A stretch of DNA of 64,000 bases from Yponomeuta sedellus. Taxonomy: Eukaryota; Arthropoda; Insecta; Lepidoptera; Yponomeutidae. Made by a program: the position numbers and the translations under genes. This document shows, one piece after another, positions 45,371-54,989 of the stretch; the first letter of the stretch is position 1; each line of letters opens with the position of its first letter. The stretch spans positions 26,878,181 to 26,942,180 of the forward strand of contig OW203721.1 of assembly GCA_934045075.1 (NCBI GenBank), read 5' to 3'. The notes below the pieces were generated by a model. That model worked only from the letters and a program-made list of their open reading frames with translations. It was not told where the DNA came from and ran no database searches.

Positions 45371-45958
45371 CGTCGGGAATCTTTGCGGTGACTACGCCAG
45401 CGCGTCAAGAGCCGCGCGCGCGCTTGTCCGGTGGCTCGCGGCGGTTTCACAGGCCGCCGCAATCGCTTAATCGGGCCAAGGGTCACGCCACCACCGCTGA
45501 GGCCACCACCACCACTACCACCGCTATCACCGGGCCGACCACCGTCGTAGCAAAAACCCTCGCGCAATTAAAAGTCACTAGTTACAATATGTCCGAACTC
45601 TTCGATCCGCACAAGAAGCTCTCGCTCGCAGAGAAGTCTAGACTATCGATCCTGAAGAAGGCGATGATGAAGGATAGCGGTAAGGAGAGCGCGACGATGA
45701 AGCCGCCGGTGCTGCTGCAGGTGACTGGCGGGTCGGTGCCAACCGTGGTGATGGTGGAGCCGCACGGCACGAACCTGCCCTTCTCCGAGCAGAACCGACG
45801 CTACCTGCTGACCATGAACGAGTCCCCTCAGCGGCTGCTGCACGTGAAGCGGCTCATGCGCCAGAAACTGCTGAGCCGGGCCAGGGGCATAAGCGACCTC
45901 ACCGACAACTGGGACGAACAGGTCTGCGACTACATCGACACTACACAGTTCAACCGCG
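45371..45958 (+). CDS. Unrecognised secreted protein, exon 2
   Basis: 588 bases, acceptor TGCTCAG. It opens PSGIFAVTTPARQEPRARLS, then a Thr-rich stretch (TTTTTTAITGPTT, candidate O-glycosylation), then a well-composed segment: SELFDPHKKLSLAEKSRLSI, LQVTGGSVPTVVMVEPHGTN, NRRYLLTMNESPQRLLHVKR, and NWDEQVCDYIDTTQFNR. The donor G/GTGCCT at 45959 is phase 1 and fits the next exon; if not used the frame ends at 46035 after a hydrophobic tail. Confidence 0.68.
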
Positions 45959-46544
45959 GTGCCTGCTACCCTCTTACCGCAGCCCTCGCCTTTTGGACCG
46001 CATCTATTTGTGTAGTGATTGCTGAGATCTTATAATGACACATACCTATCTACTTGTCCAACAATTTATGTGTAATCTGTATTCTGATTGATACTAGCAG
46101 TAATAAAAATTATCTTAAACTCAATGGATATTGATTTTCCCGCTACTCCAAAGTCGCTAAATAAGTACTATCTGGGTATGTTCCTCAAAAATGTAAGCTG
46201 GAATTGAAGGGTAGAGGTACCTTAGACGATTGATGATCTGATTTGAGTCTCTTCTGAATGAGTTATTTAAGGAGTACCAAAATATGAGTAAAAACTCACA
46301 ATTTGGGAATCTAATTTACTAGCTACTGGTTTACTGGCCGGCTGCCTGAATTTCAAAGCTCAAATTTCAAATAAATTAAGAAACCTTAATCCCTAAAAAA
46401 ACGATTTATTATACCTAATGCAGTTATGGCTGAAAGACCTAGTTACAGCTTCAAAATAAAGTGGCGTCTGAAACGGAATGAACCAGTTCATTGAAATAAT
46501 TGATAATGGTGCCGACTGCATTTAGCCTGGCGTACTAAAGTAGT

Positions 46545-46735
46545 TACCATTATTCAGCGAATGTAACCAGTGGGAAAAGTCCCACAAGTTATCATTTGTT
46601 CCAAAAAAGGGCCATGGACAGGAAGGAGTGTGTAGAGAGCCCAAGGGAAGGCCTTTGCCCAGCAATGGGGGCAGTTAAGGCTACATAAAAAGGGTCCTGC
46701 CTGGTAGGTTATACCTGATCCCGCCCTCTTTATTT
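46545..46735 (+). repeat. Degraded LINE 3' end
   Basis: AAGGCCTTTGCCCAGCAATG followed by GGGGCAGTTAAGGCTACATA resembles the CCTATGCCCAGCAGTGGG tail of lepidopteran LINEs. It lies in an intron. Confidence 0.5.
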
Positions 46736-46826
46736 TTAACATCCTACTCTAAAGAGTGCAGTAGCACAATATATCTCTTGTAGATAGCTAGGTATACTTA
46801 CATATAGAATTGGTTTGTTGTCGCAG

Positions 46827-47110
46827 AGGCTGAGACTTTGGCGCCTACCAGTAGCGCAGAGCGGGAACTGGAGGCTCTGCTGGCGGCGCACCGGCGGCGG
46901 CGCGCTGAGCCCGGCGAGGCGGCGGCCGCACCGCCCACCCAGGTGAGCGCGGAGCCCCGTGCCGCCGGCGAGGAGCCGCCCAAGCCCCCGCCCCCGCCCG
47001 CGCCCGCGGCCCGCGTACTCTCTCTGCCGCCCGGCGCCGTGGACCGGCAGTTAGACGACCAGTGGGCGCTGTTCATCGCAGCCTCCAACGCATGCTCTAA
47101 GGAATACTCG
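46827..47110 (+). CDS. Unrecognised secreted protein, exon 3
   Basis: 284 bases, acceptor TTGTCGCAG, two bases of a split codon then 94 codons. SSAERELEALLAAHRRRRAE, a Pro-rich run (PPKPPPPPAPAA), then VDRQLDDQWALFIAASNACS and KEYS. The donor GTAACT at 47111 leaves phase 0. Further exons should follow beyond the retrotransposon at 47791-53657. GC-rich composition and matched phases support it; no similarity recognised. Confidence 0.62.
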
Positions 47111-47577
47111 GTAACTGTTCTAACTTTTTTATTTCTATTATATTGTTTGTAAAGATATCACTTCCCTTTTTTTAAACTACAAAGTACTTAACTATAGCTG
47201 TTACATACAGAGACAACTTTCCAACTTGCATCGTATACTAAATGGTAGTGAGTGAAGAAATTACTCAACAAGTTTGCGTTCTGTTTAGTAAGTGAAGTTT
47301 TACTTTCCTGGAGAATAGGTAAGTAATACCACAGAGGAACCAGTAACACCCATGCCTGCCTTGAGCTTGGCTCATCATCGTCATCTAAGCTCGCGGCAGT
47401 GACTAACTCAAGTTCTCGCCAACTTCGAGTCGAAAACGGCGACTTGAAGACAAAGGTCCCTGTAATTTGTGACAAATCCTAAATGTCATAAAGGCATTTG
47501 GCGGCATTGGCGTCCATAAAGTCGGGGAAATACATTGTTGGCTGTATGTCATTGTGGCATTGTGGCTGACTAATACT

Positions 47578-47649
47578 ACTTCGTACCGCCTAACAGTCGA
47601 TTCTTCTATTTTTATTTTCCTCTCCGTAAGAACCATCCTCGTACTTCAA
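47578..47649 (-). repeat. Helitron fragment
   Basis: ACTTCGTACCGCCTAACAGT to CATCCTCGTACTTCAA matches part of the Helitron at 37300-37481, lacking both ends. Confidence 0.7.
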
Positions 47650-47790
47650 ATAAGGTTTAACAAATACTTATAATAAAATTAGCTACCAACCACCAACCAA
47701 CCAATTTACCAACTTTTGGAAATATATACTGTCATTTTCTTACCGATAAATTAGTTTTTTTTGCATTTACGATTTCAAAGTCCTTTCTTT

Positions 47791-47919
47791 TGTAAGGACG
47801 GGTGTTTGTATACAATAAAACGTTCTGACTGCTCGAGAATAACTGTCTCATTTATTCGGATACACAATCTTAAATAGGAGTCACATACGTATTGGTTATA
47901 GATTTCTTATACTATTACA
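47791..47919 (-). repeat. 3' LTR of the young Gypsy element
   Basis: 129 bp, identical to 53529-53657. A purine-rich tract lies just inside it, at plus 47920-47940. Confidence 0.93.
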
Positions 47920-47989
47920 CCTTACCCGAAAAAGTAAAATAAAATAACCATAAGTTAATTTTATTTTAGTACTATACAATAAATGCAAC

Positions 47990-50900
47990 TTAACTAGGTT
48001 GATTATATAATTTTGTTCTATTTTTATGAACTAAATCTATTTTACCGTGTTTTGCAATTTCGACGTTTGGAGCTACATCTTTAATAACTTCGTAAGGTCC
48101 ATTATAAATTCTCTGTAGTTTGTTACCAGTTTCATTTTTTACTAAAATCAAATCTCCTTTATTGTATGTTACGCTATTGCTATTTTGGTCATATTTCAGT
48201 TTTCTTTTTATTTTACTGTCTACTAAATTTTGTCGTGCTTCCTTTTGAGCTGTTTGAATTCTGTACTTTAATTCTAGCGGGTAATTATCACAATTGTAAA
48301 GTGGATCTACTTTATCTTTAGTTAAATTTGATGGAATGTTGCATTTCTTGCCAAAAACTAGTTCAAAAGGGGTATACTGTGTCACTGTATGAACTGAAGT
48401 GTTATAAGAAAAACACCAAAAGGAAAGCCACGTGCTCCATGATCCCATGTGATTATCTGCCTGCATCCGTAAGTAGTTACCTAAATTTTTGTGTGTATTT
48501 TCTAGAGAACCAATAGTTTGATGATGATACGCTGTAGAGTTAAGTGTAGTAATATTTAATAATTTACATACCTCCTTGAAGATTGATGATAAAAACTCCG
48601 TCCCTCTGTCTGTTGTGATTTTCTCAGGAATACCAAATCTTAGTATAAAATTACTTACAAATGTTCTGGCTACTTCCTCTGCTGACTTACTTACCATTGC
48701 ATAAGCTTCCACATATTTGCTTAATTCGCATTGTATAGTTAATATATAACTAAAATTGTTATCATCTCTATCCAATGGTCCAACAACGTCCAGAAAAACA
48801 GTTTGCATCGCCGAAGTTGCGGTCGATGTAATCGTCATTGGTTCTTTTACGTAATGACTACTGTGTTTAAATTTTTGACATTTATCACATTTTTTAATAA
48901 AATCCTTAACATCCTTCTCTAAACCTGGCCAAAAGTAATTTTGTTTGATATTGTTGTACATTCTTCTGACACCAGCGTGGCCACTTGTTGGTAACAGATG
49001 AAAATCATTCAAAATTACTCTTCGGTCATCTTTATTCTCTATTCTTTTTATATTATTTAATATACATAGTCGTGGTCCGGACCAATCTTTATTTTTCTTT
49101 ATTTCTTTTACTATCTCTTTAGTAAAATTATCATATTTTATATTCCTTTCAAATATTAATTCGTGCACGTTTATTTTTTCACAAAAACTCTTCAGTTCCC
49201 TCACAAAAGCGTCTGGCGTCAGTTGCGATTGGGATACTGGGTTTATAAATAATATCATTCTCCTAGGAGCAAAACAAAATACTTTATTTTCTATTTCTAT
49301 CTCTTTTTCACTTTTTAATTTATTTAAAATTTCTCTATCCGTAAATCTCAATTCAACAGATATTTTAGGTTTACTATAAATTTCTACAACTTTCGGTTGC
49401 GCAGGCCGATCGTCCGTAGTAACTATAGCACTCCTAGAAATCTGATCCTCTTCATTTTTTCTAAGTTGGGAACGAGTCATAACATTTACACTTCCATTCA
49501 TCTCTTTCAATTCTTGTGACGTAATACGAAGGCGTGACATCGCGTCAGCTATAATATTTTCTTTTCCTTTTATATATTCAATCTCAAAATCGTATTCTTC
49601 CAAGATAATTCTAAATTTCATTAATCTGCTTGATGGATCTCTCATTCCAAATAAATACATTAACGGCTTATGATCAGTTTGGATTAAAAATTTTCTACCA
49701 TAAAGATAAGGTCGAAAATGTTTGACAGCCCATACTATTGCCAAAAGTTCCTTCTCTATCGTCGGATAGTTTAACTCTGATTTGTTCATATTTCTGCTTG
49801 CAAACGCTATCGGCCTTTTATCTTCATTACATATCACCGCTCCTAAAGAGTAATTTGATGCATCTGTTTGTAATATGAATTTTTTATTCTCTCTAAAGTC
49901 CGGATATTGTAATATAGGGGATGACACTATTTTCGCTTTTAGATCTTCAAAGCATTTTTGACAATTTTCGTCCCAATTAAATTGCATATTCTTTTTAGTT
50001 AATCGTGTTAAATAATAAGCTGATTTTGCAAAATTTTTAATGAATTTCCTGTAATAATTTGCGAAAGCTACAAATCTGACAACTTCCACAACATTTTTCG
50101 GAACGGGCCAATTTTTTAGTGCCTGAATTTTTTCTGGGTCTGGTAAGACACCATCTCCGGAAATAACATGTCCTAAATACAAAATATTTTGTTTTAGAAA
50201 ATCGCATTTAAATGGATTTAATTTTAAGTTAACCTCTCGTAGCCTTCCAAAAACATCTAGTAAATTTTTATTATGGTCTGATAATGATTTTCCGAAAATT
50301 ATTAAGTCGTCCAAATACACTAAGCATTTTTCGTACGTGAGTCCCGACATTGCGATTGTCATCATTTTTGAAAATGAATTCGGACTAGTCTTTAACCCCA
50401 TAGGCATTCTAGTCATTTGATACTGACCTGAAAGTGATGCTTTACAATTTTGACTGTCATTTCCAGAAACTCTATATTGGCCTGAACAAAATGCGGTATA
50501 TTTACGACATTCTGGGTCAAGTTCGCATTGATAATAGCCGCTAGAAAGGTCAAGTGTCGTAAAATAGATAGAACCTGAGAGAGAATCTAAAATTTCATTT
50601 ATGTTTGGCAAAGGAAATTTATCATCCTGTATAATGTTGTTAAGTTTTCGATAGTCAATGACTAATCGCCATTTTTTTTCTCCAGAAATGTCATTCATTT
50701 TTTTTTTTTGAACCAACAGTATTGGACTCGCCCATTCACTCTGACAGGGTTCGATAATACCTTCATTCAATAAATTACTTATTTGTTTATTTATTTCAGA
50801 TTTCTGTGAATACGGTAATCTGTAAGGCTTGGTGTATACTGGCTCTACATTTGGCTTTAATGTTATTCGGTGGTTATAAATGTTAGTGGTCGTTAATTTA

Positions 50901-51712
50901 TCTCCTGGTAGTAAAAATATATCAGAATATTTAGCACAAATATTTTCGATTGTTTCCTTCTCCTCACTATTCAAGTGTTTAAGCTGTAATAACTCAATTA
51001 ATTTCTTTACCCGATCAGCACTAATCTTGTCACATTTATCAAAAGAGCAAATATCGTACTCATTAATTTGGCAAAAGGTTGGTTGTATTTTATCCAAACA
51101 TATTTCCTTTTCTGTTGTGTTAAGTACCAGAATAGGTATCATACCATTTTTAGGCTTTACTAATGTACTAGCAAGAAAAACTCCTTCATATAACTCAGTC
51201 GCACAAATAAGGCACTCTTCAGACATATCCGTTTTGATATAATGAATTGTCTCTGATCTTGATGGTAATATAAAAACTTGTTTAATTCCTTCTTTCTTTT
51301 TGTCTATCGGCATTGTAATAATATTACCTGCACTGTTACATAATGATATTGAATCTGATTTAAAATTAATAATTGCTTTATGCTTTTTTAGAAAATCACG
51401 TCCTAATATTCCGTTAAAGGGCAGTGATTCGAAAACATAGAATTTGTTTTCTTGCAATTGATCCGAGGTATTTAATGAAGTACCTAATGTTAAATAAACG
51501 TATCCAATAGCTTCAAGTTTACCGCCAATACCATTTATACAATACGGCTCTCTATGGATCGGAATGTTTAGCTGAGAAACATGTTTATACTCTATAGCAG
51601 AAACTGATGCCCCTGTATCAATTAGGAATTGTTGCCAATAACAATCAAGACGTAACTGGATGCAGCACATGTTGTCGCTAGCATAAAACATGTTGTTATT
51701 ATTATTAGTCAC
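47990..51712 (-). CDS. pol: Gypsy pol: protease, RT, RNase H, integrase
   Basis: About 1240 codons, uninterrupted. Protease DTGAS near residue 32; RT with TLDLSSGYYQCELD, MPMGLKTSPNSF and catalytic YLDD near 465; RNase H with LQTDASNYSLGAVI, EKELLAIVWAV and DHKPLMYLFG; integrase zinc domain (HAGVRRMY...CDKCQ near 907) and DDE core (LDVVGPL near 970, TDRGTEF near 1038, SLENTHK near 1069). The listed first codon is GTG inside the gag overlap, so the true entry is by frameshift or re-initiation; the first ATG is seven codons further. Between TAF and MPMG of RT there are about 18 more residues than usual (around plus 50418-50480), flanked by a repeated SGQY. Confidence 0.93.
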   Translation of the reverse strand: MTNNNNNMFYASDNMCCIQLRLDCYWQQFLIDTGASVSAIEYKHVSQLNIPIHREPYCINGIGGKLEAIGYVYLTLGTSLNTSDQLQENKFYVFESLPFNGILGRDFLKKHKAIINFKSDSISLCNSAGNIITMPIDKKKEGIKQVFILPSRSETIHYIKTDMSEECLICATELYEGVFLASTLVKPKNGMIPILVLNTTEKEICLDKIQPTFCQINEYDICSFDKCDKISADRVKKLIELLQLKHLNSEEKETIENICAKYSDIFLLPGDKLTTTNIYNHRITLKPNVEPVYTKPYRLPYSQKSEINKQISNLLNEGIIEPCQSEWASPILLVQKKKMNDISGEKKWRLVIDYRKLNNIIQDDKFPLPNINEILDSLSGSIYFTTLDLSSGYYQCELDPECRKYTAFCSGQYRVSGNDSQNCKASLSGQYQMTRMPMGLKTSPNSFSKMMTIAMSGLTYEKCLVYLDDLIIFGKSLSDHNKNLLDVFGRLREVNLKLNPFKCDFLKQNILYLGHVISGDGVLPDPEKIQALKNWPVPKNVVEVVRFVAFANYYRKFIKNFAKSAYYLTRLTKKNMQFNWDENCQKCFEDLKAKIVSSPILQYPDFRENKKFILQTDASNYSLGAVICNEDKRPIAFASRNMNKSELNYPTIEKELLAIVWAVKHFRPYLYGRKFLIQTDHKPLMYLFGMRDPSSRLMKFRIILEEYDFEIEYIKGKENIIADAMSRLRITSQELKEMNGSVNVMTRSQLRKNEEDQISRSAIVTTDDRPAQPKVVEIYSKPKISVELRFTDREILNKLKSEKEIEIENKVFCFAPRRMILFINPVSQSQLTPDAFVRELKSFCEKINVHELIFERNIKYDNFTKEIVKEIKKNKDWSGPRLCILNNIKRIENKDDRRVILNDFHLLPTSGHAGVRRMYNNIKQNYFWPGLEKDVKDFIKKCDKCQKFKHSSHYVKEPMTITSTATSAMQTVFLDVVGPLDRDDNNFSYILTIQCELSKYVEAYAMVSKSAEEVARTFVSNFILRFGIPEKITTDRGTEFLSSIFKEVCKLLNITTLNSTAYHHQTIGSLENTHKNLGNYLRMQADNHMGSWSTWLSFWCFSYNTSVHTVTQYTPFELVFGKKCNIPSNLTKDKVDPLYNCDNYPLELKYRIQTAQKEARQNLVDSKIKRKLKYDQNSNSVTYNKGDLILVKNETGNKLQRIYNGPYEVIKDVAPNVEIAKHGKIDLVHKNRTKLYNQPS

Positions 51713-52922
51713 GAAAAAACTTATGCTCCTCCGTAGAAGGCGCGGTCTCGATTTCGCTCGTGTTGCTGTCTCCGCTCATTGTGTTTATCTGTCCGTTTCG
51801 TCCTGAATGTTGGTAGGTATTTCTGTCAAAATTCGTGTACCTACCTCTGAACGGTGAAGACTGACCTCGTCCATACTGCTGATTACCACCTCGGCCACGA
51901 TGGAACGTGGACGAACCACCGCGATGAAACCGGTTTTGGTAGTTATGGTAACCTCTTCCACGAACTGGGGCGTTGTATGCACGGCTACTGCTTCCTCGGC
52001 GCGAACCTCTGAAACTTTTTTGTCCTCTATGAAAAGTCATAATATTACCAGTTGGTGTTGCCGTTGTGTCCTCGTCGATTGCTACCTGAATAGCATCTCT
52101 TAATGAGTCAAAATTTCGGGCAGCTATTATTGTACCTAGTCTCCTATTACGTAATCCGTCAGCGAATCGCTTGATCGCCTGTTTTTCATTTAGAGGCTGT
52201 AAAATATTGAGACTTTCCACTTTTCCGTCTGCTTGAGAAATAGTGAGGTCCATAAACAACTCTGAAAGTTCCTTACCAAACTCGTCTATTGACCTTTGAT
52301 CTTGACGCAAGGTTTGTAGTTTATTCTGCAATGCTACTGGGCTCTTTTTAGGCAAAAGAATACTCCGCATATCCGATATCAGTTCCTGAACAGTATTGTA
52401 ACTGGTTTTTAACTTCAATTTTGCAGCCTGACTCAGTCTACTTTTCAAAACAAAATTAATCAAATTTGTCTTGCATTGCTGGCTACTCAAAATAGATGCG
52501 TAATATTCCACCCCGTCAATAAGTTGTTTAGTAGTCGCGTCGTCATTGTTCAAAACTGGCAATAAACTAAGTGCAGTTTTTAAATCAAACTCCATTTTGG
52601 ACTTTTCACTGTGACTCAATTTTAAATCTGATGTGCTCGCTTCCCTATAGGTTTTGTTACAAAAATCTCTTATAAAATTAATTAACTCTTTTACCCTCTC
52701 ACAATATTTTTTTATCAATGTTAAATTTTCCCCACTTAATTTCTTACTAGCTATTTGTTTTTCAATTTCTATAATCAACAATTTATATTCCTCATACACT
52801 GTATTAGCCTCATTTAGCTTTCCTCGTAAACGTTCGAGTGTCCTTTTTTCATAACTCAACTTCACTAAATTATCTCTTATCGATTTTAACTTTACTAATA
52901 TAATACTAAGATCTTCGGCCAT
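51705..52922 (-). CDS. gag: Gypsy gag
   Basis: 405 codons. The N-terminal third is charged and helical (SYEKRTLERLRGKLNEANTV), likely coiled coil; the middle (LIDGVEYYASILSSQQCKTN, LRQDQRSIDEFGKELSELFM) is capsid-like. The C-terminus from about residue 290 is Arg/Gly-rich (RGRGYHNYQNRFHRGG) instead of a CCHC zinc knuckle, and may bind RNA. It ends KFFRD and TAA, overlapping pol by eight bases. ATG at 52922-52920. Confidence 0.9.
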   Translation of the reverse strand: MAEDLSIILVKLKSIRDNLVKLSYEKRTLERLRGKLNEANTVYEEYKLLIIEIEKQIASKKLSGENLTLIKKYCERVKELINFIRDFCNKTYREASTSDLKLSHSEKSKMEFDLKTALSLLPVLNNDDATTKQLIDGVEYYASILSSQQCKTNLINFVLKSRLSQAAKLKLKTSYNTVQELISDMRSILLPKKSPVALQNKLQTLRQDQRSIDEFGKELSELFMDLTISQADGKVESLNILQPLNEKQAIKRFADGLRNRRLGTIIAARNFDSLRDAIQVAIDEDTTATPTGNIMTFHRGQKSFRGSRRGSSSRAYNAPVRGRGYHNYQNRFHRGGSSTFHRGRGGNQQYGRGQSSPFRGRYTNFDRNTYQHSGRNGQINTMSGDSNTSEIETAPSTEEHKFFRD

Positions 52923-53090
52923 AGCCCATTATTACTCGTAAAATTTTATTTTATGTTTCCAATAGCATAATAAGACTATAATATAACCATACCTCAATTA
53001 AGTTCCTTGAACACTTGAACAATAATACCTTCACATACTATTTTTTAATTTTACACACTTTGGTTACACTTCGTTACACTTTGGTTACAC

Positions 53091-53417
53091 TCATGGTTTC
53101 ATCTGTAGATCGTCTCCGGACCGTGGATTGTTGCCGCATGAAGAACAAGTCACTGGCGGTGCACTAGTTCGATGCACGGAGAACGAACGTCGCAGGTTTT
53201 GGCGAAGCATTTGGTTGTTAATCCAAGTATGGTGGCAGTTTCTGTAGCACTTGTAGAAGAAGAAGATGGCCGCGATAAGAAGTAGAGCGAGGATTATCAT
53301 CATCACGGTGCTGATAGCTGAGATATGGTATTGCAGCTGTTCTGTGCTCGCTGAATTGCCGGCTCCATTCTGGTTGATGAAGACTTCTTCCTTTCTTTCG
53401 GTTTTTGAGTTGCACAT
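53091..53417 (-). CDS. Small membrane-protein ORF upstream of gag
   Basis: 108 codons, first ORF on the element's own RNA, 168 bases before gag and about 110 bases after the primer site. Polar N-terminus (MCNSKTERKEEVFINQNGAG), one strong hydrophobic segment at residues about 33-56 (STVMMIILALLLIAAIFFFY), a Lys/Arg/Cys-rich flank (KCYRNCHH), then a basic tail with CSSCG. This is the plan of a single-pass membrane protein. No signal for a full env protein: no furin site or ectodomain. I recognise no homologue. Its open frame in a young element suggests it is translated, but a chance ORF cannot be ruled out. Confidence 0.6.
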   Translation of the reverse strand: MCNSKTERKEEVFINQNGAGNSASTEQLQYHISAISTVMMIILALLLIAAIFFFYKCYRNCHHTWINNQMLRQNLRRSFSVHRTSAPPVTCSSCGNNPRSGDDLQMKP

Positions 53418-53528
53418 TTTTGATTCAGTTGCAAACGGGTATTACGGTATTTACATTATTTTACTGCGTTACTAATAGTCGAGGAGCGCGAGCGCGGATC
53501 CAAATCCGAATATGGCAAAGGGTCGCCA

Positions 53529-53657
53529 TGTAAGGACGGGTGTTTGTATACAATAAAACGTTCTGACTGCTCGAGAATAACTGTCTCATTTATTCGGATA
53601 CACAATCTTAAATAGGAGTCACATACGTATTGGTTATAGATTTCTTATACTATTACA
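53529..53657 (-). repeat. 5' LTR of the young Gypsy element
   Basis: 129 bp, identical to 47791-47919. It contains AATAAA-type and TATA-like stretches. Confidence 0.93.
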
Positions 53658-53661
53658 CTTT

Positions 53662-54989
53662 AACATGGCCCTTTAACTAGTAAATACTAAAACTATTTAG
53701 ATTTATTCTAATTATGTAAACAGAGGCAATTTAAATAATCCATCCTTACTTACGTTTTGTCTTTCCCACAAACTATTGCTTCTTAGAAGCAGTATTTCGA
53801 TGATACACGGTGTACGGGCTGGCTCAGTATACTTTTCCAGGCCGCCGAATTGCTGACTGTGCACCGCGTGTAGTCGAACTCAAGGGCCTTGTTGCCTGCA
53901 CCAAATAACTAGTTGGCCTCTCAAAAACCATGTTACCGTAGACAGTATCAACTCCATGAATACTCAGGTATAACCTAAAGATCTTCTATTTTCATCCACC
54001 ACCATGCTACAATAACATCAACAATATTAGCTGTGCGACAGAGTTGAGTTCCACACGCTCATAAATAGGTAGGTAATGATCCTTCGAGCCGGATGCAACC
54101 AGCCTCTGTGAATCAGTGGCACCCATCTTAAGACAGATGTCATCATCAGCATCCGCGGTGGTGGAAACAACTAATAATGATAACAAGTAACTAACAAATA
54201 ACCGATGCTACGGAGCTGCACGGCAAAATGAGGTCACGCGTCAAGTTACAACACAGAACATCATCGCGGTGGGAAGGAGGCGAGGCAGCTTACGATAACA
54301 CAGAAACGTAACAAAGTAACAATATTTGCTACCGCATATGAAGTGGAGAACAATAGCGTACATTCACCGAAAACAACAAACTTCGTTCAGACTCAAAGGG
54401 GGGTAGGCCTCTACAGTTGACGGGAGATTTTCGGCGACAAAATCGACAAACAACTGTATCGGAACATCAATTCAATAAACATAAAACCTGGCGGTGACAC
54501 AATAAGCGCCAACAGCACTTACCCAAGGCGTTCACAAAATTAACATTAACACTGATTTCCTGAAGCTGTGGCTGAGATTTTGGAATGACTTTAAGTGGGT
54601 GATGGTAGGTAGGATATACGATATACAGAGCGGGCTCTCGGACTGACTATAAGAGGTCGTTCCTGACACGACCATCCACGACCAAAGAGGGACTTTTGTG
54701 TTGACCTACACTAACGTAATTATGACGGCCAACTTGCAAAACAACAGATTTTTTGACGCAGATGTCAGCTTGCTAGATCCACATCTACTTTCTTCATCCA
54801 CCACCGCCCTACAACATCTGCTCTGTGACAGAGTCGAGTTTCACGCGCTCCCTCCTCTGCTCGTACATACGACAGCAAAGCCTTCGCTCTGCAAACTCTG
54901 CTCGCTGGATTTCAGTCACGAACACGACTCACGACCAACTTTGTTTTCAAGGGTTGGTTGTTAAGTTGTAGTGGGTGCTGGAGACGTAT
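53662..54989. other. Non-coding region before the CpG island
   Basis: No exon recognised. A phrase TTCATCCACCACC...CTACAA...GACAGAG(T)CGAGTTxCACxCGCTC occurs at about 53992-54060 and 54793-54860, so a small degenerate duplication is present. Confidence 0.4.

Larger units (their letters stand above)
47791..53657 (-). mobile_element. Young Ty3/Gypsy element with ORF upstream of gag
   Basis: 5867 bp with identical 129-bp LTRs (47791-47919 and 53529-53657), TGTAAT...TTACA on the element strand, and 4-bp target duplication CTTT (47787-47790 and 53658-53661). The primer site TGGCGACCC (plus 53520-53528) touches the 5' LTR and matches a tRNA-Arg 3' end over at least eight bases, as in mdg1/412-type elements. 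Gag (405 aa) and pol (1240 aa) overlap by eight bases in the +1 frame. A third ORF (53091-53417) upstream of gag encodes a small membrane protein. There is no env after pol. It may be transpositionally recent, but pol has an odd insertion in RT. Confidence 0.93.

Noticed and set aside
45959..46035. Read-through end of exon 2 as a membrane anchor
   Set aside because: The hydrophobic tail arises after a good donor whose phase fits the exon at 46827; possible but less likely.
53091..53417. Envelope gene of an errantivirus
   Set aside because: Wrong place (before gag), far too short, with no ectodomain or cleavage site.
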